In this document: in pieces, positions 19,778 to 28,741 of the stretch
How the letters are laid out: every line of letters begins with the position of its first letter
Numbering within the stretch: the first letter of the stretch is position 1
The notes under the pieces: model-generated
Told to the model about the DNA's origin: nothing
Seen by the model: the letters and a program-made list of their open reading frames with translations, nothing else
Database searches by the model: none
Program-made: the position numbers and the translations under genes
NCBI GenBank assembly: GCA_000155695.1
Contig: DS990592.1
Coordinates: 4,809,331-4,873,330, forward strand
Source: Verrucomicrobiia bacterium DG1235
GTDB taxonomy: Bacteria > Verrucomicrobiota > Verrucomicrobiia > Opitutales > Opitutaceae
DNA: 64,000 nucleotides
Direction: 5' to 3'

Positions 19778-19793
19778 AAATGATATCTCATTT
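19778..19793. promoter_or_regulatory. Palindrome between divergent aldo/keto reductase and AraC genes
   Basis: Inverted repeat AAATGA-TATC-TCATTT, perfect in both 6-base arms, in the 99-base gap between the divergent starts at 19754 and 19854. Position and symmetry suggest an operator, perhaps for the neighbouring AraC protein. AraC-family sites are more often direct repeats, so this is tentative. Confidence 0.4.
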
Positions 19794-19853
19794 GAGTTGG
19801 AGCGACAATAGATGAGCTTGACAGGGGTATAGACGAATTTTACCTCGGGAATT

Positions 19854-20735
19854 GTGCCTGAACCATCTTCTCCTAGCTTTTTATCTTCGCAGATTAAACG
19901 TGGCATCTATTTGGTGACCGAAGAAGAGGGGCATGAAAATGAATCGCTCGAGGTCTATTGCGCCGGTTGGGAAGACTGTGCGGAAGATTACCGAATCGAA
20001 CGTGAAAGCTTCCCGTACCTTGCCATTGAATTTATCGCGGGAGGTGAATGGGAGCTATCTTTTCAAGGGAAGAAGCGGGTTTTGAGTCCAGGCTGCGTGT
20101 TCAGCTATGGTCCTGGTGTGGCCTATCGCTTGAGGCCGCTATCGCGTTCGGGCTTGAGCAAGTATTTTGTGGATTTCGCGGGAAGTGATGCTGAGAGACG
20201 ACTTGAGGAAGCAAAGCTGTCTCCTGGGACAGATTGCTTGATATTTCAGCATCGCTGGATACGGGAACTTTTTGACCAAATCGTCGAGATTCGACTCTTG
20301 GCTCCTTCGGCACGAAAGCGTTTGGCTCGTCTGACTTTGGAGCTGTTGTTGGCCCGTTTACCGGAGCACATGGGAGAGGGAGAGTACAAAGCTCAGGCTT
20401 GGTTGAGTTTTGAACGCTGCCGAAATTATTTGTCTGAGAATTACCTGGAGCAGACCAGCTTGGCTGAGGTTGCGACTGCTTGCGGGGTTTCGGCTGCCTA
20501 CCTTTCGCGTTTGTTTGCGCGCTTCTCAAACGAAACGCCTAAGGCGTATCTCGACCGGATGAAGATGAACTACGCGGCTCAAAAGTTATTGCGAGGGAAC
20601 CTGCAAGTTAAGCAAGCGGCGGCGGAAGTGGGGTATGCCGATGTGTTTCATTTCTCTCGGGTATTTAAAAAATGTTTTGGAGTGCCTCCGAGCACATTTG
20701 CTAAACGTGCCGGGCAAGGGGGAAAAAGAGTTTAG
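19854..20735 (+). CDS. AraC family transcriptional regulator
   Basis: Second AraC/XylS family regulator, 293 residues, starting with GTG. The N-terminal domain is cupin-like (FPYLAIEFIAGGEWELSFQG, VLSPGCVFSYGPGVAYRL). The C-terminal helix-turn-helix pair has TSLAEVATACGVSAAYLSRL and GYADVFHFSRVFKKCFGVPP. It is divergent from the aldo/keto reductase and dehydrogenase pair and convergent with the GH105-BNR gene (9 bases between stops). It probably controls the divergent operon. Confidence 0.92.
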   Translation: MPEPSSPSFLSSQIKRGIYLVTEEEGHENESLEVYCAGWEDCAEDYRIERESFPYLAIEFIAGGEWELSFQGKKRVLSPGCVFSYGPGVAYRLRPLSRSGLSKYFVDFAGSDAERRLEEAKLSPGTDCLIFQHRWIRELFDQIVEIRLLAPSARKRLARLTLELLLARLPEHMGEGEYKAQAWLSFERCRNYLSENYLEQTSLAEVATACGVSAAYLSRLFARFSNETPKAYLDRMKMNYAAQKLLRGNLQVKQAAAEVGYADVFHFSRVFKKCFGVPPSTFAKRAGQGGKRV

Positions 20736-20744
20736 GCTCGTTTC

Positions 20745-23159
20745 TTATTCGTTTTCGAGGATGCCGACGACGCGGGTTTCGTAGTCTTCGTAGGTGGTGT
20801 AGCGGCCTTGGAGCCAAATGGCAATCGTATCGAAATTGTGGTTACGCGGTATGAAAGGCCGGATGTTTTCGGATTGGGCGTCGAAGGTGAGCTGCTGAAA
20901 GGTCCAGCCAGCGTTGCCTTGTAGGGCGCAGTAGATCTGGTGCTTTCCGGTGGCGTTGGGCTTTCCGGTGGTGGGATCGACGTCGGTGGAGAGGTAGAGC
21001 TGATTGGTGTTTTGCGGATCAATTGTAATGCCGCCGGCGTAGTGTTCTTCGCGGTCGTAGAGGTGGGTGCCGGCGTAGGCGATTTGGCTTTGGGTCCAGC
21101 TTTGAGCGGACGGATCCCAATGGGCGAGCCGGTAGCGCAGGTCGTTTCCGACTTCGTGATCGACGGAGTTGATGAAGGCGGCGACGGGTGATCCGATTTT
21201 GTCGTATTCAAGATCCCATACCCAGGCACGGCCTGCTTCTTCGCCGGAGTAGATCAGGGTCGCCTCGCTGGGGAGGAGCGGCTGGCTCTTGACGGCTTCG
21301 AGCGAGCGGATCTTGGTACCGTTGGAGGTGTGGAAGAAGCCGTCTTGATAGTAGAGGTGGTAGACGTTGTTGATAGGGGCTTGTCGCGGATGGGCGTCTG
21401 TAAAGATGATATCGATACGGTCTTTTCCGTTGTCGGCGTACTTGGCGTAGGGGCGTGTCCATTCATTGCCGGACTGGATGAGTTCGATGGGGGCGTTCCA
21501 GCTGTCTCCCTGATCGTCGGAGGTGACGAGTGTAGGGTTCCAGCCGATACAGCGCATGAAGTTGAAAATGCGTCCGTCTTCGGCGGAAAGTTGGATAAGG
21601 TTGCTGTAGGTGACTTTTGCTGGGGCGTCGATGGCTTGCTCTTCGGACCATGTGACAGTGCGGAAAGAGGCGGGCCCGCGTTTTTCGCCTTTGCGGGTGT
21701 ACCAGACGGGCTCGAGGTGGTGCTTCGCGTAGACGGCGAGGAGTTCGCCGGAGTCTAGCTCGAGAAGGGCGGGGTTGTTGTGGTCGTCTTTGCTTTGCCA
21801 GCTGCTGAGCGGATATTGGCGGTAGGCGTAGGGGCTTTGAGCGTTGGCGGTGGAGTAGTAGTCGACGCGGCTGCGGCCGGTGGAATCGATGGAGCCGATG
21901 TAGAGGCCGTCGCCATCGTAGATGACCCGTTCGTCGTTGAACCAGGTCCAGGTTCCGTCGCGTGCGAGGGTTTTGATGTCGATGGGATCGGCGAGGTCGG
22001 CGAAGTCGGCGCGCGAAAGGTCCATCTTGTAGAGTTCGCTGGCGGCGAGGAGGAAGGCGCCGTTTGCGTAGTCGATGGAATCGGAAGGACGTACATGGGC
22101 TGGGCCGCCGGCGACGAGTTGGGCATAGCCTAGTCTGCCGTCGTCGTTGATGCAGGAGAGCAGGCCTTGCCATGCTTTTAGGGCGACGGGGAGGTAGGAT
22201 TGTTTGTCGAGGTAGCCGCGATTGATGCCGGCAAGGAGGCCGAAGGTGTAGAAGGAGGTGCCGCTGCTTTCTTTGGAAGGTTTCCAGCTCGGATCGTTGA
22301 GGCTCGGGCGCCAGAGTCCGTCTTCCTGTTGGAGGTCGACGATGGCGCGGGTCATTTTGGCGAAGAGGTCAATGTATTGCTGGCGATGAGGATCGTTCTC
22401 TGGGAGGTGGTCGAGAAGGCGAATGAGGCCGGCGTAAACCCAGCCGTTTCCGCGGGACCAGAAGACCGGTTTGCCGCTGGGAGTTGTTTGATCGAAGTAG
22501 GATTCGTCGCGGAAGAAGAGTCCGTTTTCCTCGCTGAAGAGAAAGGCGACGGTATCCCAGTAGAAGCTGTGGAGCAGGTCGAGATAGCGCTCGTCGCCGG
22601 TGGCGGCGTGGAGGCGGGTGAGGACGGGCGGGGCCATGTAGAGGGCGTCGCACCACCACCAGACGTTGCGGCCTTCGAAGGAGCGTGGGCCGTCTTGCCA
22701 GACGGGATGCCCGAGGGCGTCGCGGTCTATGGTTTCCTTGGCGAAGTAGGGTTCGAGGGCGGCGATGGTGTTGGCGATCATCGCGGGGTCCTTTTCGTCG
22801 AGGTAGATGTCGAGGAAGGTTTGGGCGGCGCAGATGTCGTCGGCGAAGAAGTATCGGTCGGATAGGGACCACTCCGCGGCCTCGCACCAAGCTCGGGCGG
22901 GCGTTTGGAAGCGCGTGTCGTCGGTGGCCTGATAGGCGGCGTAGAGACCGCTGTAGAAGGTGCCTGCTTTCCAGTCGGTTCGGTGATCGTCTCCGAAGGC
23001 CCGCTCCTGGTAATCCGCGACTCGTAGCATGACCTCTTTGATGGCAGTCGAGTCGGTGAGGAGCTGTTGGCCGATGGTGATTGATTCGGCGAATGAAGGG
23101 AGGGATTGGAGGCAGAGTACTGCCGATAGGGCGAGGGCTTTGAGGGAGGTCATAGACAT
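20745..23159 (-). CDS. GH105 unsaturated uronyl hydrolase fused to a BNR-repeat domain
   Basis: Bifunctional-looking secreted protein, 804 residues from ATG 23159, chosen because it begins a signal peptide (MSMTSLKALALSAVLCLQS...FA). Residues 40-390 are a GH88/GH105 six-hairpin domain: unsaturated rhamnogalacturonyl or glucuronyl hydrolases act on the ends left by polysaccharide lyases. The likely catalytic Asp lies in WWWCDALYMAPPV; FWSRGNGWVYAGL and SSGTSFYTFGLLAGI are also typical. Residues 430-800 are a BNR_4-type beta-propeller (GTWTWFNDERVIYDGDGLYI, IQLSAEDGRIFNFMRC, VTSDDQGDSWN). BNR_4 proteins are usually separate, so the fusion is notable. It is divergent from the aldose epimerase gene across a region with an operator-like palindrome. 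Confidence 0.88.
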   Translation of the reverse strand: MSMTSLKALALSAVLCLQSLPSFAESITIGQQLLTDSTAIKEVMLRVADYQERAFGDDHRTDWKAGTFYSGLYAAYQATDDTRFQTPARAWCEAAEWSLSDRYFFADDICAAQTFLDIYLDEKDPAMIANTIAALEPYFAKETIDRDALGHPVWQDGPRSFEGRNVWWWCDALYMAPPVLTRLHAATGDERYLDLLHSFYWDTVAFLFSEENGLFFRDESYFDQTTPSGKPVFWSRGNGWVYAGLIRLLDHLPENDPHRQQYIDLFAKMTRAIVDLQQEDGLWRPSLNDPSWKPSKESSGTSFYTFGLLAGINRGYLDKQSYLPVALKAWQGLLSCINDDGRLGYAQLVAGGPAHVRPSDSIDYANGAFLLAASELYKMDLSRADFADLADPIDIKTLARDGTWTWFNDERVIYDGDGLYIGSIDSTGRSRVDYYSTANAQSPYAYRQYPLSSWQSKDDHNNPALLELDSGELLAVYAKHHLEPVWYTRKGEKRGPASFRTVTWSEEQAIDAPAKVTYSNLIQLSAEDGRIFNFMRCIGWNPTLVTSDDQGDSWNAPIELIQSGNEWTRPYAKYADNGKDRIDIIFTDAHPRQAPINNVYHLYYQDGFFHTSNGTKIRSLEAVKSQPLLPSEATLIYSGEEAGRAWVWDLEYDKIGSPVAAFINSVDHEVGNDLRYRLAHWDPSAQSWTQSQIAYAGTHLYDREEHYAGGITIDPQNTNQLYLSTDVDPTTGKPNATGKHQIYCALQGNAGWTFQQLTFDAQSENIRPFIPRNHNFDTIAIWLQGRYTTYEDYETRVVGILENE

Positions 23160-23224
23160 TCCGGGTTGACGAGAATTGCGGGGCAGGAAAGCAGAAGGGA
23201 ATACTGATGGCAACGGGCATCCGC

Positions 23225-23240
23225 TCCCCCAAAAGGGTGA
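23225..23240. promoter_or_regulatory. Operator-like palindrome, copy 1
   Basis: TCCCCCAAAAGGGTGA, an imperfect copy of the TCCCCCAAATGGGGGA palindrome, in the divergent region between the GH105-BNR start (23159) and the aldose epimerase start (23369). A TATAAT hexamer follows at 23251-23256 on the plus strand. Its spacing differs from that at the other copies. Confidence 0.55.
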
Positions 23241-23368
23241 TATTATTGGGTATAATTGTTTATCGTTTGACTGGAAGGGAATGTGGATCTGACAGTTCTC
23301 GAACCCCTTCCTCAAATGAATGCTATTGTGGCGAGTGCGAAAATTCCTTCTGTTGGATGCGACACTGT

Positions 23369-24496
23369 ATGAAAAAAATTATACTCGCTTTGTTTCTTTC
23401 TTGGGCTTCGCCTTTGTTTGTCTTTTCAGCTGAGGAGGCGACGACGTTTGGCCTTCTACCTGATGGACGAGAGACGCATTTGTATGTGCTGGAAAACGAG
23501 AACGGTTTTCGAGTCGACATCACGGATTTTGGTGGAGCGATCGTGAGGATATTCGCCCCCGATCGAAACGGTAAGCTAGCGGATGTCGCCTTGGGGTTTG
23601 ATTCGGTGGATGGCTTTGTGCAGTCGCGGGCTTATTTCGGGGCCTTGATCGGGAGAGTCGGGAATCGAATCGCGGATGGGCGCTTTAGCCTTGAGGGCGA
23701 AACCTATTCGATAGCCACGAATAATGCTCCGGGCGGCGTACCGTGTCATTTGCATGGAGGCAATGTGGGCTTTGACAAAGTTATTTGGGAGGCGGAGCCT
23801 TTTGAGAAGAATGGCCAGCCTGCATTGAAACTGCGATATACGAGTCCGGATGGCGAGGAAGGGTTTCCAGGCGAGTTAAAGGTCGAGGTCGTGTATTCGC
23901 TTACCCATGACAATGGGTTGATGATTGAATATTCCGCGACCACGAACAAGACGACGCCGGTCAATCTGACCAATCACGCGTATTTCAATCTGGCCGGAGA
24001 GGGTGATGCGACGATCCTTGATCACCAGCTCACGGTTCATGCTCGAGCCTATACGCCTGTTGATAAAGGGTTGATTCCTACAGGGGAAATCGCGGAAGTG
24101 GCCGGTACACCGTTTGACTTTCGGACTCCGCGGGCAATTGGAGAGAATGTGGAAGCCGAATCGGAGCAGATCGTTTTTGGCGGCGGCTACGATCATAATT
24201 TCGCGCTCGATTCGCAGGATGGATCTATGGCTCTTGCTGCGGTGGTGAGCGAGCCAGAGTCGGGGCGCGTGCTTGAGGTGCTGACGACCGAGCCGGGCCT
24301 GCAGTTTTACTCGGGCAATTTTCTGGATGGCACTTTTATTGGGAAGTCTGGTCGTGGCTATCCGCGCCGGTCTGCGTTTTGCTTGGAGCCGCAGCGTTAT
24401 CCGGATGCGGTGAATCAAGCTCATTTTCCCGATACGATACTTCGGCCGGGAGAGACTTATCGAAGCACGACGATTTATCGGTTTTCGGCGGAGTAG
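23369..24496 (+). CDS. galM: Aldose 1-epimerase (mutarotase), exported
   Basis: Mutarotase interconverting alpha and beta anomers of released aldoses such as galactose. The product has 375 residues from ATG 23369, with a signal peptide (MKKIILALFLSWASPLFVFSA), so it works in the periplasm, unlike classical cytoplasmic GalM. Family motifs: GALIGRVGNRIADGRF, catalytic His in PCHLHGG and NLTNHAYFNL, and the catalytic Glu near the C terminus in FCLEPQRYPDAVNQ. It is followed by GH30 (ATG 30 bases downstream) and is probably the first gene of an operon. Confidence 0.93.
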   Translation: MKKIILALFLSWASPLFVFSAEEATTFGLLPDGRETHLYVLENENGFRVDITDFGGAIVRIFAPDRNGKLADVALGFDSVDGFVQSRAYFGALIGRVGNRIADGRFSLEGETYSIATNNAPGGVPCHLHGGNVGFDKVIWEAEPFEKNGQPALKLRYTSPDGEEGFPGELKVEVVYSLTHDNGLMIEYSATTNKTTPVNLTNHAYFNLAGEGDATILDHQLTVHARAYTPVDKGLIPTGEIAEVAGTPFDFRTPRAIGENVEAESEQIVFGGGYDHNFALDSQDGSMALAAVVSEPESGRVLEVLTTEPGLQFYSGNFLDGTFIGKSGRGYPRRSAFCLEPQRYPDAVNQAHFPDTILRPGETYRSTTIYRFSAE

Positions 24497-24526
24497 TTGA
24501 AAAAAAGATACAGAAGAATTGGCAGC

Positions 24527-26116
24527 ATGAAATCGAAGCGTGGGAAGATAGGTCTACTATTGGTTTTGGTTTTTGGATCGACCGTGTGCGCTGATCTTGA
24601 GTTGAAAATTAACTTAGAGGAAAGGCATCAGGAGATCGATAGTTTCGGAGCTTCGGATGCTTGGTCGATAAACCCTGCTATCAACAAGTGGAGCGAAGCT
24701 GGGGACGAGGAGGCGATTGAGAGGTTAGCTGATTTGCTGTTTTCCGAGACGAAGGGTATTGGGCTCTCGGCTTGGCGATTCAATGTGGGGGCGGGAAGTT
24801 TCGAGCAAGGGAAGGCGAGCGCGATCCGTGATCCGTATCGGAGGGCGGAATTGCTGTTTCCGCATCCAGATTCTGGTGTCGATACTTCTAAGCAGGCTGG
24901 GCAGGTGCGGTTTTTGAAAGAAGCGTATGAGCGAGGCGTTTCGGAATTTGTGGTGTTTGCGAATAGTTCTCCTGTTTGGGCAACGAAGAACGGGCTGGCT
25001 CACCCGGGTGATGGGGCGACGGTCGGATCGAGTAATCTCGCACCTGAAAAGGTAGATGTGTTCGCTCAATTTCTGGTGAATGTGGCGGAGTATTTGAGAG
25101 GCGATTTGGTGGGCGTGCCTGTGAATCACATCAGTCCGATCAACGAACCAACTTGGGAATGGGAAGGCCAGAGTCAGGAGGGGAATCGGTATAATGTGGA
25201 GGAGCAGAAAGCGGTTTATCGAGCGGTATATCGGGCTCTCGCGGAGGCGGGGCTATCGGACTCTGTTCATTTGGATGGAGCGGAAGTCGTTGAGTATGGG
25301 GCGGCGCTAGGCGATAGCGACAAGATAGAATTCGATGGTAAGATCTTTGATGGAGGGATGAACAAGCGAGGGTTGGGCTTGTATCGAAATTACTTGGACG
25401 AGCTTCTTGGCGATGCGGAGATGAGGAAGATCTTGGGGAACAAGATTTCGATGCATGGCTATTTCACGGATGCTCATTCTGCCCGGATGGGGCGGTTGAG
25501 GGATTTGACTTGGCAGAACGCGAAGGCGGCCTCGGCGGAGGCAAAGGTGTGGATGAGCGAATTTTGCATTCTCGGTAGGGCGGGTGATGCGAGGTCTTTT
25601 GTGGGTGGAGGCTTCGATCCGGACGACATGGACTACGCCTTGCATGTTGGGAAGGTGATTCACCGTGATCTGACTCGGCTCAATGCGTCGGCCTGGCATT
25701 GGTGGCTTGGTTTGACGCCTTACGATTACAAGGACGGCTTGGTGAAGATCGATTCTTCTTTGAATGCTGATTCGATGGAGGATTCCAAGGTCTTGTGGGT
25801 GCTCGGTAACTACAGTCGATTTGTTCGGCCGGGTTATGTGAGGGTTAGTTTGCCCGGAGTGGATGACCTAGAGGGCGTGATGGCGTCGGCTTATAGGAGC
25901 CCGGAAGGCGATCGTTTGGTAGTGGTGGTAGTGAACGCAGGAGACGCGACCGAGGAGATCGAGTTAGAGGTTGGTGGGATTCCGGAAGGGAAGGGAATCG
26001 TCGAGCAAGCGATTTACTTGACGAATCAGGACACTGATTTGACGGCGGATTCTGTAGGTGACCGTTTGTATGTACCGAAGCGGAGCGTGCTTTCGCTGGT
26101 GGCGGAGATTCGATAG
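24527..26116 (+). CDS. GH30 endo-glycosidase, secreted
   Basis: GH30 enzyme of 529 residues; the family includes endo-beta-1,6-galactanases, glucuronoxylanases and beta-glucosidases. ATG 24527 begins a signal peptide (MKSKRGKIGLLLVLVFGSTV). An upstream TTG at 24497 is open but less likely. The acid/base is E207 in SPINEPTWEW and the nucleophile E345 in WMSEFCILGR. The DSFGASDAW start, HGYFTDAHSARMG and ASAWHWWLGLTPYDYKDG look closest to the beta-1,6-galactanase type. The C-terminal 90 residues are the usual GH30 beta-sandwich. Next to GalM, GH35 and GH43 this favours type II arabinogalactan as substrate. That is inference. Confidence 0.88.
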   Translation: MKSKRGKIGLLLVLVFGSTVCADLELKINLEERHQEIDSFGASDAWSINPAINKWSEAGDEEAIERLADLLFSETKGIGLSAWRFNVGAGSFEQGKASAIRDPYRRAELLFPHPDSGVDTSKQAGQVRFLKEAYERGVSEFVVFANSSPVWATKNGLAHPGDGATVGSSNLAPEKVDVFAQFLVNVAEYLRGDLVGVPVNHISPINEPTWEWEGQSQEGNRYNVEEQKAVYRAVYRALAEAGLSDSVHLDGAEVVEYGAALGDSDKIEFDGKIFDGGMNKRGLGLYRNYLDELLGDAEMRKILGNKISMHGYFTDAHSARMGRLRDLTWQNAKAASAEAKVWMSEFCILGRAGDARSFVGGGFDPDDMDYALHVGKVIHRDLTRLNASAWHWWLGLTPYDYKDGLVKIDSSLNADSMEDSKVLWVLGNYSRFVRPGYVRVSLPGVDDLEGVMASAYRSPEGDRLVVVVVNAGDATEEIELEVGGIPEGKGIVEQAIYLTNQDTDLTADSVGDRLYVPKRSVLSLVAEIR

Positions 26117-26144
26117 TGTTTTTGGGGGCGGGATTCCGTCTATA

Positions 26145-26189
26145 CCACCCAAATGGGGGAGAGACCTTGTCGTGCGAATTCTCTATACT
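26145..26189 (+). promoter_or_regulatory. Operator-like palindrome, copy 2, with -10 hexamer
   Basis: CCACCCAAATGGGGGA at 26145-26160 upstream of the GH35 gene. A TATACT hexamer at 26184-26189 starts 31.5 bases from the palindrome centre. The same distance is found at the copies at 37785 and 49490. Confidence 0.6.
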
Positions 26190-26321
26190 TTGACTGATTG
26201 AATTTGTCGTTGTTTGAGGATTGGGGCGTTTGCTTCATCCCTAAACGGCGGATTTCAGCTTCCCTTGTCAGTCATCGCGTGGCTGGCCAACTCAAAATAC
26301 GATACCCCATTTAGAATCGCC

Positions 26322-28700
26322 GTGAATTCTCGCAAGAATAAGCCCTTTCATCACTCTTCTCTTCTCATCGCTTCACTTATAGCGATTTTTGCTATCGCCT
26401 TTGGTCCTTCTCTTGCTCTTGGGCGTGAGGAGGGAAAGTCCTTCACCATAGGCGAAAACGATTTTCTGCTCGATGGGGAGCCGATTCAGATTCGCTGTGG
26501 AGAGCTGCATTATTCGAGAGTGCCTCGCGAGTATTGGAAGCATCGCATCGAGATGATTCGAGCTATGGGGATGAATGCGGTGTGCGTGTATCTTTTCTGG
26601 AACTATCATGAGCGCGAGGAGGGCGAGTTCACTTGGGAAGGGCAGGCGGATGTGGTCGAGTTTTGTCGCTTGGCTCAAGAGGCGGGGCTTTGGGTCGTGC
26701 TTCGTCCGGGGCCGTACTCCTGCGCGGAGTGGGAGATGGGCGGCCTGCCTTGGTGGTTGTTGAAACATGATGATATCCAATTACGCACTACAGATAAGCG
26801 CTTCATTTCCGCTGCCCGAAATTACATGGCTGAAGTCGGGCGAACGCTTGGCAATTTGCAGGTGAGTCGTGGCGGGCCGATTCTGATGGTACAGGTCGAA
26901 AACGAATATGGATTTTACGGTTCGGATCCCGAGTACATGGGCGCGATTCGCGAGTCTTTGATCGATGCTGGATTTGAGGTGCCACTGTTTGCCTGCAATC
27001 CGCCGTATCACCTCGAGCGCGGCTATCGCGACGATCTTTTTCAAGTGGTTAATTTTGGTAGCGAACCCGAGTCGGCCTTTGCGGAGCTTCGCAAGGTGCA
27101 GGCGACTGGCCCGCTGATGTGCGGCGAGTTTTATCCTGGTTGGTTCGACACGTGGGGGAACCCGCACCATACGGGAAAGATCGAGAATTACACCGGAGCG
27201 CTCGGCCGTATGATGGAGATGAGAGCCTCGTTTAGTATCTATATGGCGCATGGCGGAACGACCTTTGGTTTTTGGGCTGGAGCGGATAGGCCGTTCAAGC
27301 CGGATACTTCCAGTTATGACTACGATGCTCCCGTTTCGGAAGCCGGCTGGACGACGCCGCAGTACTTTCGACTGCGAGAGTTGATGCAAAGTCATTTGCC
27401 CGAGGGAGAGGAATTGCCCGAGCCGCCTGCGGCGAATCCAGTGATTACGATTGATCCTATTGTATTCGAAAAATCAGCACAGGTATTTGCTAATTTGCCA
27501 TCATCTCTAAAATCGAAGGAGCCGCTCAATTTCGAGAAACTGGATCAGGCCAAAGGAGCGGTAGTGTATCAAGCCAAGTTGCCTAAGGGACCGGCAGTTA
27601 CGCTTAAAGCTGCTGCGGTAAATGACTTCGGTTGGGTGTTTGTTGATGGAGAGCCGATGGGGACCTTTGATCGCCGTAGTCGCACGTTTTCGATCGATAT
27701 TCCGAAACGCGATAGTCCGGCTACTTTAGAGATTCTCGTCTATGCCATGGGGCGTATTAATTTTGGTCCAGAGGTGCATGATCGGAAGGGGCTGATCGGT
27801 CCTGTCGAGCTCGTAGACGAAAAGGGTAGAGCACGTCAGTTGAAAGGCTGGAAGCACCATTCTTTGCCTATGGATGATGACTATCTCGCGTCACTTAAGT
27901 ACCAGGCAGCAAGCGAAGAGAAGAGCCCCGCGTTTTGGCGCAGCGAATTCGAGCTTAAGGAGACTGGTGATACGTTCCTTGATCTGAGCAGCTGGGGAAA
28001 GGGAGCAGTATGGATTAATGGATACGCGCTCGGTCGCTATTGGAACATTGGCCCGACTCAGACGATGTACGTGCCAGGACCTTGGTTGAAGGAGGGGCGT
28101 AATGAAATCGTGGTGCTTGATCTTCTAGGCCCGGAGTCGCCGGTGATCGCCGGACTGGAGAAGCCGGTTTTGGATACGCTTCGGCCAGAGCTGGATTTTT
28201 CCGGTCCGCGTCGCCCTTTGCGCGAACTCGCTCTCGATGGTAGCGAACCTGTTTATGCTGGCACTCTCAAGCAGGGAGATGGCGTGAATACGGTTCGATT
28301 CGACGAGTTGGCGGAAGGACGGTTTCTTTGTTTGAAGACACTTGATTCTTACGGCGAAGACGTAGTGGCCGCGATTGGCGAGATTGATCTTCTTGATGAA
28401 AACGGTGACTTGATTTCCCATGGAAGTTGGACGGTGGCGTACGTGAGCAGCGAGGAACGCTACGAGATCGACGGCACAGCCGAAAACGCGATTGACGGTC
28501 AGACGGCGAGCTACTGGAGCAGCTACTACGCTCATAATACCCCAAAACATCCTCACGCCCTAGTGATCGATTTGGGACGGAAAACGCAATTGAGCGGGGC
28601 ACGGATCGTACCGGTTCCCGGTTCCGATTCCCGCGGTCGCATTAAGGGTTTTGAGATTTATGTTGGAGACGCGTTGGCCCGAGTTCCGGAAACTAACTGA
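26322..28700 (+). CDS. GH35 beta-galactosidase with C-terminal F5/8-type module
   Basis: Beta-galactosidase of family GH35, 792 residues from GTG 26322. The frame is open further upstream, but only this start gives a normal signal peptide (basic start, then LLIASLIAIFAIAFGPSLALG). Acid/base is E195 in VQVENEYGFYG and nucleophile E269 in MCGEFYPGWFDTWG. The N-terminal signature is MNAVCVYLFWNYHEREEGEF. The catalytic domain is followed by the GH35 jelly-roll domains (WGKGAVWINGYALGRYWNIG). The last 130 residues form a discoidin/F5-8 type C module (YEIDGTAENAIDGQTASYW), a likely galactose-binding module. The tandem GH43 gene follows after 41 bases. Confidence 0.93.
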   Translation: MNSRKNKPFHHSSLLIASLIAIFAIAFGPSLALGREEGKSFTIGENDFLLDGEPIQIRCGELHYSRVPREYWKHRIEMIRAMGMNAVCVYLFWNYHEREEGEFTWEGQADVVEFCRLAQEAGLWVVLRPGPYSCAEWEMGGLPWWLLKHDDIQLRTTDKRFISAARNYMAEVGRTLGNLQVSRGGPILMVQVENEYGFYGSDPEYMGAIRESLIDAGFEVPLFACNPPYHLERGYRDDLFQVVNFGSEPESAFAELRKVQATGPLMCGEFYPGWFDTWGNPHHTGKIENYTGALGRMMEMRASFSIYMAHGGTTFGFWAGADRPFKPDTSSYDYDAPVSEAGWTTPQYFRLRELMQSHLPEGEELPEPPAANPVITIDPIVFEKSAQVFANLPSSLKSKEPLNFEKLDQAKGAVVYQAKLPKGPAVTLKAAAVNDFGWVFVDGEPMGTFDRRSRTFSIDIPKRDSPATLEILVYAMGRINFGPEVHDRKGLIGPVELVDEKGRARQLKGWKHHSLPMDDDYLASLKYQAASEEKSPAFWRSEFELKETGDTFLDLSSWGKGAVWINGYALGRYWNIGPTQTMYVPGPWLKEGRNEIVVLDLLGPESPVIAGLEKPVLDTLRPELDFSGPRRPLRELALDGSEPVYAGTLKQGDGVNTVRFDELAEGRFLCLKTLDSYGEDVVAAIGEIDLLDENGDLISHGSWTVAYVSSEERYEIDGTAENAIDGQTASYWSSYYAHNTPKHPHALVIDLGRKTQLSGARIVPVPGSDSRGRIKGFEIYVGDALARVPETN

Positions 28701-28741
28701 TTTGAAAGCTGTATCGAGCGCTGTAATACAAGGCGGTAATT

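Noticed and set aside
24497-24526. TTG start for the GH30 gene directly at the GalM stop
   Set aside because: The ATG at 24527 gives a standard signal peptide; the added residues are only basic and lack a ribosome site.
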